DNA of 64,000 bases from Saposhnikovia divaricata (lineage: Eukaryota > Streptophyta > Magnoliopsida > Apiales > Apiaceae): contig CM071596.1 in NCBI GenBank assembly GCA_036435485.1, positions 61,367,001 to 61,431,000 on the forward strand. Direction: 5' to 3'. Below, in pieces: positions 52,152-62,655 of the stretch; position 1 is the first letter of the stretch, and each line of letters starts with the position of its first letter. The position numbers and the translations under genes are program-made. The notes below the pieces were generated by a model. It was not told where the DNA came from, did no database searches, and saw nothing but the letters and a program-made list of their open reading frames with translations.

Positions 52152-52660
52152 GGGTTAAATATCAAAGTGCCCATTAACTGCGGCCTAATTACAAACGTGA
52201 CTCAAGTTAGTCATTTATTAGTAAATTTGTATCGGTCCGTTAATTGAATATTAATCAAAAATTGTAAAAGTTACCCAACAATGAAACGGAGTATGGATTT
52301 GTGTAGAGCATCATGTGGGATTCATTTTGGTAAGTAGAACATCAAAATTGGAGTTCAATAATCTTTAAAAAGTGCTTTGATCATCAAGAACAACTAAAGA
52401 ACATCAAGAACGTATTTTTTGCAGAATTTACCCAACAATGAATCTGAGGTTGGTTTTTTGTAGCATAGCTTGTGGGATTCAGTTTGGTTACTCAAACACA
52501 TGATTTGGAGGTCTATAAAATCTCCAAAACAGCTTCGATTAATATTCGATTAACGGACCCATACAAATTTACTAATAAGTGACTTACTTGAGTCACTTTT
52601 GCAGTCAATGACTAATTTGATACATTTGGCCGCAGTTAGTGATCACTTTGATATTTATCC
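52152..52660. mobile_element. MULE-type MITE with long inverted arms and 10-bp TSD
   Basis: The left tip GGGTTAAATATCAAAGTG and inverted right tip GGATAAATATCAAAGTG are followed by arms of over 100 bp (actgcggcc, gtgactcaagt, agtcatttattagtaaatttgtat, gtccgttaat). The target duplication GTATCGATAA is at 52142-52151 and 52661-52670; 9-10 bp is the Mutator-like signature. No coding sequence (509 bp). Confidence 0.88.
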
Positions 52661-52670
52661 GTATCGATAA

Positions 52671-52905
52671 TGCACAGTTATCCGAAGAAGACTTACACAG
52701 AAGTGTACAACAGGAAGTATCGGGCAAAAAAGTGGAGGGATACTGGAGTTTGCATCTGTAGCAACTATAAGACGCTGACAGAATGATGCTAAAACAGAGT
52801 ACAAATTCTCAGATCAAGTACAATTATTATTACGGACACATAAACATATTATTACAAACATAAACATACTAAAACTATGCTTTACATAACATAAACATAT
52901 TACAA
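52671..52905. other. Intergenic DNA
   Basis: No gene; ataaacata words recur at 52840-52900. Confidence 0.3.
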
Positions 52906-53268
52906 ACGATTTATTTTCACTTTGCGTCCCTATATTTAGGCCCAAATTCACTGTACACACAAAATTTTAAAAAATTACATTTCCATCCTAAAATTTCGAA
53001 CTGTTACAGTTCACACCCCTTTAACAATTTTACATTAATTTTGACCATTACTGTTAGTCAAAGTGAGGGTATATTGGTCATTATAATCAGTTATAATTTT
53101 TGAGATTAAATTTTTTAGTTATCATTATAATTTTTAGATTGTTAGATTTACCAAAATTTTATCTATAATTTAACAAATTTTTGAATGTATAATTTATAAT
53201 TTAACAAAATAAGGACAGAAAGTTTTTAATACAGAGTGAATTTCATCCTGAAGACAAGGATGCAAAGT
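52906..53268. mobile_element. MITE with TTTGCATCC-type ends, just 3' of the NHL gene
   Basis: The left end ttttcactttgcgtccct is inverted at the right as aaggatgcaaagtgcaaat, and both ends next carry a gtgaatt / aattcac word. Size about 350 bp. The tip recalls the foldback element at 16256-16853. The right tip lies about 90 bp downstream of the NHL stop codon, so it may overlap that gene's 3' UTR. Confidence 0.6.
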
Positions 53269-53355
53269 GCAAATAATTCTATTACAAACATAAAATAATA
53301 CAACTTCTTCCATATAATCTCACGCGAAGACGAGTATATTAAATCACTAGGCTGA

Positions 53356-54081
53356 TCAAAGTTTCGCACAATGAAAGGAATCAAAGGATGCCATTGTTCC
53401 GTTTGGTGGCTTCGTAACATTGATATCACATCCCACTTCGTAGATGTAGACTTTATTGGATGTGTGTGATTGTAGAAAGTGAGGCTCAATACTAGAATGG
53501 ATGAGTAAATAAAAATAAATATGTTTTTCAAAATTATAATTAATTGATTCAAAATAAGTATTATTCCCATAAAAACTGAAATGCAAATTTTTGAACTCAG
53601 TAGAGTTTATTGAAAATGGTGGAAAATTTGCAGAATCCAGTGTTATATTATAATATAAAAGACTGATATTAGTAGTTAAATCCAATGGTGCTTTACTATA
53701 ATAATTTGTAATACAGAGTGATAAACTAACATTATATGAAAGTATAGTAGGTTTAACATCAAATTGATGTAATGTAAAGTTTGACACATCAACTTTAATT
53801 GGATCATCTGTATATTCACTACGATGATTATGATGATAATGTTTATACATAACTATATATACAGAAATAGCTGCAATGGCTGTTAAAATAAGAATAATAA
53901 TGCAAATAATTGTAAAAAATTGGCGCTCCCTATACATGAAAGAAAAAAAACGCACATATATAGCATAAATAATTAATAAAGGTAAAAATATAATATAAAT
54001 AGTAGTAAACCAGAAAAATTTACGATTGAAATTTAAATTAATCGTGCTAGATTGAGCCACAGTTTGTTCAGGATTGACCAC
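53356..54081 (-). CDS. NHL/LEA-2-like membrane protein
   Basis: A 241-codon frame, ATG at 54081. Two hydrophobic segments lie near the N-terminus (about residues 24-46 and 57-80), then a beta-rich LEA-2/NDR1-HIN1-like region: VDVSNFTLHQFDVKPTILSY, NVSLSLCITNYYSKAPLDL, then YYNITLDSANFPPF and a conserved-looking final CDINVTKPPNGTM. Many N-x-S/T sites suggest an extracellular or luminal domain. The family has roles in plant defence and stress membranes; the specific role is unknown. The frame stays open for about 35 codons upstream of this ATG without another Met, so a 5' exon is possible (acceptor-like ctgtacag at about 54217-54224). The 160-codon overlapping frame on the same strand is a shadow. 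Confidence 0.75.
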   Translation of the reverse strand: MVNPEQTVAQSSTINLNFNRKFFWFTTIYIIFLPLLIIYAIYVRFFSFMYRERQFFTIICIIILILTAIAAISVYIVMYKHYHHNHRSEYTDDPIKVDVSNFTLHQFDVKPTILSYNVSLSLCITNYYSKAPLDLTTNISLLYYNITLDSANFPPFSINSTEFKNLHFSFYGNNTYFESINYNFEKHIYFYLLIHSSIEPHFLQSHTSNKVYIYEVGCDINVTKPPNGTMASFDSFHCAKL

Positions 54082-54618
54082 CTCAATCTTGTTAATTTGT
54101 TGGGGGATATTGACGACCTCGATCTCAATAATAGTATCAACCGATTCAATTTCTTGTACCCCATTATACGTTGTACCGTTACTTTTTTAATATCATTTCC
54201 AATATGCGTTTCAGGTCGCCTGTACAGGAAACAAGAAATGTTATGAAATGTTACTAAACTACACAACTTTTGTGCAACTTTTGTGCATATTCTAAAAGTG
54301 CATAATAATTTATAAATGTAATTATCGATATACCTTAATACGTAAAAAATGGTGTTTATGAAAAGTTGAAATAAAACCGTCATCATCTGCAAAATTAGAA
54401 AAAAAAAATGAATAAAATCGTCAGTAACAAGGAATTTAATTTTTGAATCCAATGCATGCAGTGATATATCAAATCTAAAGGTTGATGGTCCAGTTAGAAA
54501 ATGATGATCCAAAAAGAACTATGCCAAAGAAAAAAGCAAGGATGCTGAGTAATGAAGGGAAAACTTCCGAACTTAATCTTGCTAACCACAGTAATGAATG
54601 CGATGAAATAAAACAAAG
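54082..54618. promoter_or_regulatory. Upstream region of the NHL-like gene
   Basis: By position this holds the 5' end and promoter of the minus-strand NHL-like gene and perhaps an upstream exon. Nothing specific is identified. Confidence 0.35.
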
Positions 54619-54626
54619 GAGAAAAC

Positions 54627-55128
54627 TAGAGCTGCCAATTCGTTTCGTGTACTTTCGTATTTCGTGTACCAAGAGCCCAAAACGGAAACGAAACGAAATA
54701 AATTCGTGTACTCAAATTCTAAAACGAACACGAAACGAAACATTTCATGTATACACGAAACGAAACGATCTGTACTTTTCGTTTACACGAAAAACCGTGT
54801 ACTTTCGTGTACTTTCCGTGTACTTTTCGTGTACTTTTCGTGTACTTTTCGTGTACTTTTCGTGTATTTTCTATTTATTTTGTAAAAAGGTTAAATATGT
54901 AATATTTATTTATAATATATTTTTATACAATTTAAAATATTTATTTAAATATTTATTTATTTCGTATATTTTCGTTTCGTGTCGTGTACCCAAGGGTAAA
55001 CCCAAAATCGACACTAAATTCTTCCGTGTAATTTCGTGTTCGTGTACCGCAAAGGTCAATCCAAATCCATAATTTTCGTGTCGTTTTCATGTCGTGTTTT
55101 CGTGTCGTGTACGAAATTGCCGGCTCTA
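54627..55128. mobile_element. hAT-type MITE built of cgtgtactttt repeats, 8-bp TSD
   Basis: The termini TAGAGCTGCCAATTCG and, inverted, TAGAGCCGGCAATTTCG are flanked by the 8-bp duplication GAGAAAAC (54619-54626 and 55129-55136), the hAT signature. The interior repeats cgtgtacttt(t/c) tandemly at about 54788-54865 and inverted versions (aaacgaaacacgaa) near 54675-54790. The long open frames here are artefacts of the repeat. Confidence 0.88.
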
Positions 55129-57112
55129 GAGAAAACCAATGACATAGCTTCTGGTCACAATCCCATTGTATACAATTGTGCTAAAGAAAAAAGGTAAGAG
55201 AACGTAACTATTCATACAGTTACTAATTAATGCATATACTAATTAATTTAAATTAACTGTATCAACATAAAAATTTAAATTAATCATATTTACTCACATA
55301 TTCAGGCATGTAATCCTGGAGAAGTGGAGATTATCCATCTACGAATAGAAAATGAGAATTGGTAATTTAAAAGTCTTGGTACCACACAGATTTACATATA
55401 CTAAAAGGCTACAATTTTGAATCTGTAGATAATACTTGCAACTAGCTAGTAAACGTATGAAGTCCACAACTCGAGTGAGTAGTAACTATAAGTTTGGTTT
55501 AATCTATAGTCTGACAACTAGTTAGACTTTTCATTGTCAAAGCCAGCTTCACCAGCTACACAAAACACCAGGACCTCAAACAAAGCCAAAGTAAGCTTCA
55601 CCAAATGTCGATGCCCGGAAATTGTACCATCTTCGTTTTGCATCTAATATCGAAGGGTTTTTTTTTTTGCCCCAAACATGAAGTTGGAATAATTGTGGAA
55701 ATAGATTCAAGGAATGGCGTAAAATTCAACAATTGTTTGGTTGCGCCTATGAGTTATGAAATTCTTAATTGTGGAAGACCAGTTTGATGATGCAAGGTGT
55801 ATTTTTGAACTTTCTGGCTGTATGTATGTTATTTAACATCTACTTCGATGTTAAGGTCTTTCTTCACCTCCATGTAACAGTTTATTTGATGCTAAAAAAT
55901 TCATACCCAATAAAATAGAAGAAAGGAGTACAAAGTGTTGGTATGAAATATAAGTCCGAATGGAAGAGAGGAGTACAAACTGTTGGTATGAAATATAAGT
56001 CCGATCATGTATGGTATCGGTCCATATTAAATAAGTCCAATAACGAGAAGACTCACACTACAGCTAGGTAAGTTGCTCCTAAAGATAGAACAGAGCTGCA
56101 GCTTGATGGAATGTGCAAGTCCATCAAGGTGCAGAAGCGCTAGAGTCTATGTTGTCCTGGATAACTTCAGCTCTTATTTAGGAGGAGCTGGCGTGTAACT
56201 CATCATTTGCAAATATGTCGCAGATGAACTCACAGCTGCCAGTACATAAGATGAGAAAAACTATGGGGAAAAAAGCACGAGATGATGAAAGCATGGTCGA
56301 ATAAGAAGAAAATTAAGTTTTCTATCATTACCAGTAACTCTTAATCGACCAAATTGCACCTGTGCTGATATTAAAAGCATCGCAGAGGTCAACAAAGTAT
56401 CAGAAAAGCCGAGGAGGAATATATAAGAAATGAATTTGCAGTGCACCTAGGGCAAGAAAAAGGTGGAGTCTGCGAAGACAAGAAAAAATGCAAAAAAAAA
56501 AAATTATTACAACAAATAAAGCATGAAGAAGGAAAGAAGTTGAGCGTACGTGCAGAAAAGAAGCAGCCGCTAAGCAAAATGTACACAAACTAGCTGGTCA
56601 CAGGTTGATGTGCTCAGCAATGGAAGATCGCAGAATGACGGACAAGAAGTCACATCCCAACAACCAAACACATTGCTACCATGAGCAGATAAGCTCAAAG
56701 GGGGATCGAGTATGTGCGAAACTTTCAAAAAAAAATCAAGGATCTCTTCTCTTCTCTCCTAATCTCAACGGAAGCACAGTGTAACTAATGATACTTTGCA
56801 TAAGTATGTATGAAATAGTGTTTCTGATTACTATAAACAGTTTCTAGAAACATTTTTTTTTATCTTACCTTGATTTCTTGGTAGTGCGTGTAATAAAACA
56901 GAGTTTGATAGAACTTGTTCTTGGTCTTTTTTATCTTACAGCTAGAGATGCACACAAGTCACAACATATTAGATTCTTATATATATACCCCATAGATGAC
57001 AACGAAAAGAAGTACATCTACAGAAAATAGCTATACAGGGATCGTGAAATTTGAAGAACAGGCACCAACAAGGATCAAGTCGCTGAAAGAAGTTCATTAA
57101 CATGTTCAAGCC
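55129..57112. other. Intergenic DNA, no gene recognised
   Basis: About 2 kb without a supported gene. A tandem duplication of about 56 bp (agaggagtacaaa-tgttggtatgaaatataagtccga) lies at 55920-56005. A purine-rich stretch (56440-56530) gives chance minus-strand frames. Confidence 0.45.
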
Positions 57113-57615
57113 TGTTAGATATTGATACAAGTGATGATCAGGATCTGGACTACTGATCAGATACTGATGCTGACGTCATCAGTAATGCACCGTCAGGATT
57201 GGGTTATCATCAGGATTGGAAGCTGATCAGGATTTCATGAGGATATACATCAGTCCAGGAATCTAGGAAGATTGACATGTCGGTTCCTGATTTATAGGAA
57301 CGCAGCTATCATTCAAGATATGTACTAAGAAACGTATGTAATTGATTTGATATATCTTGTAATTGATAGTGTAGCTGTGTACTATATATAAACACAGTTT
57401 AGGTTTTACTTAATTATAATCCCTTACACGAATTATCTTGTAACCTAGCAGCTCTCAAGAACATAAGAATTTCTTGAGAGAGTTTGTAACAGTTTTATAT
57501 CAGAATTAATAAAGCTGTTATTTATTCATACTTGTGTTATTATTTCTGTTTAAGTCGAAAATCTTATGCAATTGTATTCAACCCCCTTTCTACAATTGTT
57601 AATTACTGGGCAACA
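57113..57615 (+). repeat. D2 5' LTR
   Basis: 503 bp, clearly homologous to the D1 LTRs, with TATA box tatatataaac near 57392 and the shared ctctcaagaacataag-aatttcttgagag hairpin near 57450. Confidence 0.92.
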
Positions 57616-57617
57616 AT

Positions 57618-57629
57618 TGGTATCAGAGC
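57618..57629 (+). promoter_or_regulatory. D2 primer-binding site
   Basis: TGGTATCAGAGC, two bases after the LTR; identical to D1. Confidence 0.92.
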
Positions 57630-57663
57630 AAACTGATTAATTACAATCAGAAACGATCTTAAT

Positions 57664-58704
57664 ATGTCGACAAGCAAGTATGAAAGTATTAAAATCCCTG
57701 TTCTAAAAAAGGCTGAATACCCCACATGGAGGGTAAAGATGTTGATGTATCTGGAGGCAACTGATCCTAACTATCTCGATCGAATATATGATGGACCATA
57801 TATCCCTAAGAGACTGGTTGCTAGAACAGATACTATACCTGAGCACTATGTTCAGAAGACAAAGGCTGAATGGACTCCTGAGGAAAAGGCTGGAGTACTC
57901 AGAGATGCAAAGGTGAAGAACATTCTTCACAATAGCCTTGATGCTGTTATGTCAAATAGAGTGATAGCATGTAAAACTGCTAAGGAGATCTGGGAAACTT
58001 TGGAGACTCAATGCCAGGGTACTGAATCTATCAAAAGGAACAGAAGGGCTCTGTTGATTCAAGAGTACGAGCAGTTTGATGCAAAATCTGATGAGAGCCT
58101 CACTGATCTGTATGATAGATTTCTGACACTATTGAATAATCTATCTCTATTGGGTAAAGAGTATAAACCAGAAGACTCGAATACCAAGTTTCTTAGAGCT
58201 TTTCCTGAGAAGTGGGATACTCAAACCTCTATCATTAGGCATCAGTATGATCTTAATGTTGTATCTCTTGATGAAGTCTATGGGATGTTAAGAACTCATG
58301 ATCTTGAGGTTCAACAAAGCAAGAATAAGAAGACCAACAAAGCAAAGGCTGTTGCTTTGAATGCTGAATCAAAATCAAAAGGAAAAAGCGTGGAGGTTTC
58401 AAGAAGGAGAAGTAGAGTCGTTGAGTCCAATACTGATGACTCATCATCAGATCCTGATGCAAATCCTGATACTGATACTGATGATGACTCTACTGATTCT
58501 GATATGATGGAAATGGTTGCTATGATAGTCAAGGGTTTTAAGAAGATGAAGTTCAGAAAGGCTAGAAGACAAGGCAACTTTCAGAAGAAACCTGTCAATA
58601 CTGACAAGAACAGGTACAAAAAGAATGAAAGCAAAAGCAGCAAGTTTGACAAGTCAAAAGTCAAATGCTACAACTGTGATGGAATGGGTCACTTTGCAAC
58701 TTAA
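57664..58704 (+). pseudogene. gag: D2 gag, capsid part
   Basis: A 346-codon frame from MSTSKYESIKIPVLKKAEYP through the capsid domain (AKEIWETLETQCQGTES, SDESLTDLYDRFLTLLNNL) and acidic DTDTDDDSTDSDMMEM to the zinc knuckle CYNCDGMGHFAT, where a TAA at 58702 stops it before the last Cys. This shows the original junction that is split by the insertion in D1. Confidence 0.9.
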
Positions 58705-60035
58705 TGCAAAAAGGCCAAAACCAAAGCTCTTATCTCATCTAGCAAGGATTGGATGGACTCTTCCTCAGACTCTGAAGAGGAAAAAGTGAACTATGCATTA
58801 ATGGCAAATGTGGATGAGATTGCTGCTCCTGAAAATAAGTTACCTGAAGTTGTTTTTGATTTTGATACTGATAATGTCTCTGAATTAATATCTTTCTTAA
58901 AGTCTCTGCATATTAGATTTAAAAGTCAATCTCTTGAAAATGCTAGAATAATATCTGAGATGTCAGAATTGACTAAAAGAAATGATCATCTAGAAGTTGA
59001 GTTACTCTTCATGGAATAAGTACAAAATGAATGTGATAAGGCTAAGCACATGAAGCTATAAATGGAGTTTAAATGTACTGCACTTAAAAAGGAACTTAAT
59101 GAAGCTAATGAGAAACTTAGAACCTGGACACACTCTGCAAAGAAAACACACGATCTTATCATAGATAAGAACTGGAAAGAGGGTCTAGATTATAAACCAG
59201 AGGACAAAAAGAAGAATAAAGGTAAAGTTGTTACTGCTGAAACAACAAAATCAGGAAGAGTTGTTGTGAATGAGTCAACAAATCCAAAAACCTATAGACA
59301 TGTAATAGATAGAACAAAGACCAAATTAAAACCTGTTAAGTATGTGTATCCAGAAAATCCCAACTCTACTTTAGAAAAGGGATCTACTTCTACACAAAAT
59401 TCTAACTCTAAATCTGTCAAAAATATAGGTCTTTTGTCTAAGAAACAACTTAAAGACAGAATCTGTAAAGCGACAGATAGAGAGAAAACCACTACTACTA
59501 AGAGGAGCAGGAATGGTAAAATTGGAATAAACAAAGAGAATAATTATAAGTATATTCCAAATGCACCAAGGAAAACATGCTTTAATTGTGGTAACTCTAA
59601 TCATCTTGCTATTGATTGCAGGAGGAGTAAAAAGAAGGCTACTGTAGTTCCTAAGTCTGACATTAGGAATAGATCAGTATTTTATAAACCACAGAATCCT
59701 TGTTTTCACTGTGGCAGTAAATGGCATTCTATCTATAGATGTGAAGAATACCATAATTTGTACTACAATTATTATGATCCCTTTGCAAAATTTAATAAAA
59801 GTGCAAATTCTGGTAGAACAAAGAGTCTGAATACTAAGCATGCATCTGTTAATTCTGATAATGACAAAGCAAATTCTGATGGATTTAAATCTGACAGAAC
59901 TACTTTTGTTAAAAAGACTTTTGCTGCTAATAGTGTTAAATTGCCTGCAAAAAGAACCCAACAAGTGTGGGTTCTTAAAAATTCTAACTGAGCTCTTTGT
60001 GTTTCTAATTGCAGGGTAAAAAGAAAAATGTGTTA
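58705..60035 (+). pseudogene. D2 gag distal region with two zinc fingers
   Basis: Continues with CKKAKTKALISSSKDWMDSS, coiled-coil sequence, stops at 59018 and 59059, then KELNEANEKLRTWTHSAKKT and the pair CFNCGNSNHLAIDC and CFHCGSKWHSIYRCEEYH. TGA at 59990, then the shared TAG end (TGT TAG) overlapping the pol frame as in D1. Confidence 0.85.
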
Positions 60036-61511
60036 GTCATGGATAGTGGATGCTCTGTGCACATGACTGGAAACAAAACCTTGCTATCAGAATTTGAGGA
60101 GAAAGTTGGCCCAACAGTGTCTTATGGAGATGGCAACATTGGACAAACTTTGGGATATGGCAATATAATCATTGGAAATGTCATCATTGAAAAAGTAGCT
60201 CTGGTGAAAGGACTCAAACACAATATGCTTAGTGTTAGTCAAATCACAGACAGAGATTATCATGTCAACTTTAATGATACTCACTTTGAAGTGATCAGTG
60301 AAACATCTGGAAGGAGTGTCTTGACTGGTCAAAGACGTGGTAACATTTATGAAGCCAATGTCTACACCAATACTGATGGTCCCTCAACATGTCTCATCAG
60401 TAAAGCAACAGTAGATGAAAGTTGGAATTGGCACAAGAAGCTTTCTCATCTCAACTTCAACAACATCAATGAGTTGGTTAAGAAAGATTTGGTGAGAGGA
60501 TTACCAAAGGCGTTATATACTCCTGATGGACTCTGTGATGCTTATCAGAAGGCTAAACAGAGAAAGACATCATTCAAGACTAAATCTGAATCCTCGATTG
60601 ATGAACCATATCATATGCTACATCTTGACTTGTTTGGACCAGTCAACATTATGTCCATCATTAAGAAAAGGTATACTCTAGTCATTGTTGATGAATATAC
60701 TAGATTTACCTGGGTGTATGTTCTGCACAGAAAAGATGAAACTGTAGAGATGCTTTTGGACCATGTAAGACTCATTGAAACTGGCACAAAGTACAAAGTC
60801 AAGATTCTAAGAAGTGATAATGGAACTGAATTCAAGAATTCAGTACTGGAAGAGTTCTGCAAATACAAAGGAATAGTTCAACAATTCTCTGCTCCTGGCA
60901 CACCCCAACAAAATGGAGTAGTTGAAAGGAAGAACAGAACTCTTATTGAAGCTGGCAGAACAATGTTGGAGGAAGCTAAACTACCTACATATTTCTGGGC
61001 AGAAGCAGTAAACACATCATGCTACACTCAGAACATTACTCTAATCAACAGACATGGTGTCACTCCTTATCAAATGATTAAAGAGAAGAAGCCAAGTCTG
61101 AAACATTTGCATGTGTTTGGCTGCAAGTGCTTTGTTCCTAGACCTCATCCTGAACAGCTAGGAAAATTTGAAACTAAAGCTGATGAGGGCATTTTTATTG
61201 GCTATCCAACTTCAAGAGCCTTTAAAGTATATAACCTTAGAACAAGGACAGTCATGAGGTCTATCAATGTTTCTTTTGATGATAAGAAGATAACAGGAAT
61301 TGCTGAAGACTCACATGACAGTTTGATCTTTGCAAATGAAGCTACCAAGAATCTTGATGAAGTAATGTCAGATACTGATACTCCATCAGATCCTGATGAT
61401 CGACCAATGCCTGATGAAACACCAGTTACTGATGATGATTCAAATAATGCAAATATTGAGGGGGAGCAACAGCAAAATACCATCAGTACTGATACAACTC
61501 AAACATCATGA
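60009..61511 (+). pseudogene. pol: D2 protease, GAG-pre-integrase and integrase
   Basis: An open 500-codon frame with protease MDSGCSVHMTG, HKKLSHLNFNNINEL, and integrase residues in LDLFGP, RSDNGTEF and QNGVVERKN; integrase tail HVFGCKCFVPRPHPE. In the zinc site one Cys is changed (CDAYQKAKQ; C in D1). No ATG near the start: in-frame stop upstream, then ttgcag. It stops at TGA 61509. Confidence 0.88.
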
Positions 61512-62655
61512 GGAGAATCATCAAAAACAGATTCAAGTGATAATCCTGACAGCACTTCAGGAGGAGATAGCACTATCTCAGGGGGAGCTTCTAATAATTC
61601 TAGTTCTTTTGAAGATAACACCAATCAAGGGGGAGCATCCAACTGAAGAAATGATTTACCATCAGTAAGGAAATGGACCAAAAGCCATACTCCTGATTTA
61701 ATTATTGGGAATCCTGATGCAGGTGTTAAAACCAGAAGTGCAACACAAAATGAATGCCTCTATAATAATTTTCTGTCAAAGGAGGACCCTAAGAAAGTTG
61801 AAGATGCACTCAAGGATGCTGATTGGGTTACAGCAATCCAAGAAGAACTGAATGAATTTGAAAGAAATGAAGTCTGGAAACTAGTACCAAGACCAAAAGG
61901 TAGATCAATTATTGGTACAAAGTGGGTGTTCAGAAACAAGACAGATTCAGATGGCACTATTGAGAGGAATAAAGCAAGACTAGTTGTAAAGGGGTACTCT
62001 CAACAGGAAAGAATAGACTATGATGAGACTTTTGCTCCTGTTGCAAGGCTAGAAGCCATCAGAATTTTTTTGGCATATGCAGCTCATAAGCAATTCAAAG
62101 TTTTCCAGATGGATGTTAAAAGTGCTTTTCTGAATGGAGAATTGGAAGAGGAGGTATATGTTGAACAACCTCCTGGTTTCATTGATCCTAAATATCCAGA
62201 TCATGTCTATAGATTGAATAAAGCACTTTATGGACTAAAGCAAGCTCCAAGAGCCTGGTGTGAAACTCTAGCTCAATTCTTACTGGAAAGTGGTTTCAAA
62301 AGAGGTACAACTGATAAAACCTTGTTTTATTTGAATCATGGGAAGGACTTGCTGTTAGTTCAGATTTATGTTGATGATATCATTTTTGGGTCAACTAACC
62401 CCAAATTGTGTGAGAAGTTTTCAAAGCTAATGCAGTCTAGATATCAAATGAGCATGATGGGAGAAATGAGCTATTTCTTAGGTCTGCAAGTTAAACAGAC
62501 TGATGATGGAATTTTTATCAATCAGTCAAAGTACACAAAGAATCTATTGAAGAAGTTTAATATGCAAGACAGTGCTACTGCTATAACTCCCATAGCTACA
62601 GCTATAAAGCTTGATCCTGATCAAGGTATTGAGGTAGATGTAACTAACAACAGAG
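61512..62655 (+). pseudogene. pol: D2 reverse transcriptase, 3'-truncated by deletion
   Basis: After a stop at 61647 the frame runs from RKWTKSHTPD through WVFRNKTDSDG, DYDETFAPVAR, MDVKSAFLNG, YGLKQAPRAW and YVDDIIFG to FNMQDSATAITPIAT and DVTNNRG, then abruptly enters the additional-ORF sequence. RNase H is missing. Confidence 0.88.

Noticed and set aside
54033..54512. A 160-codon minus-strand gene overlapping the NHL start
   Set aside because: It overlaps the NHL-like gene in another frame and has no family features; the NHL frame explains the region better.
54482..55072. A 196-codon plus-strand gene
   Set aside because: Most of it is translation of the cgtgtacttt repeats in the hAT MITE.
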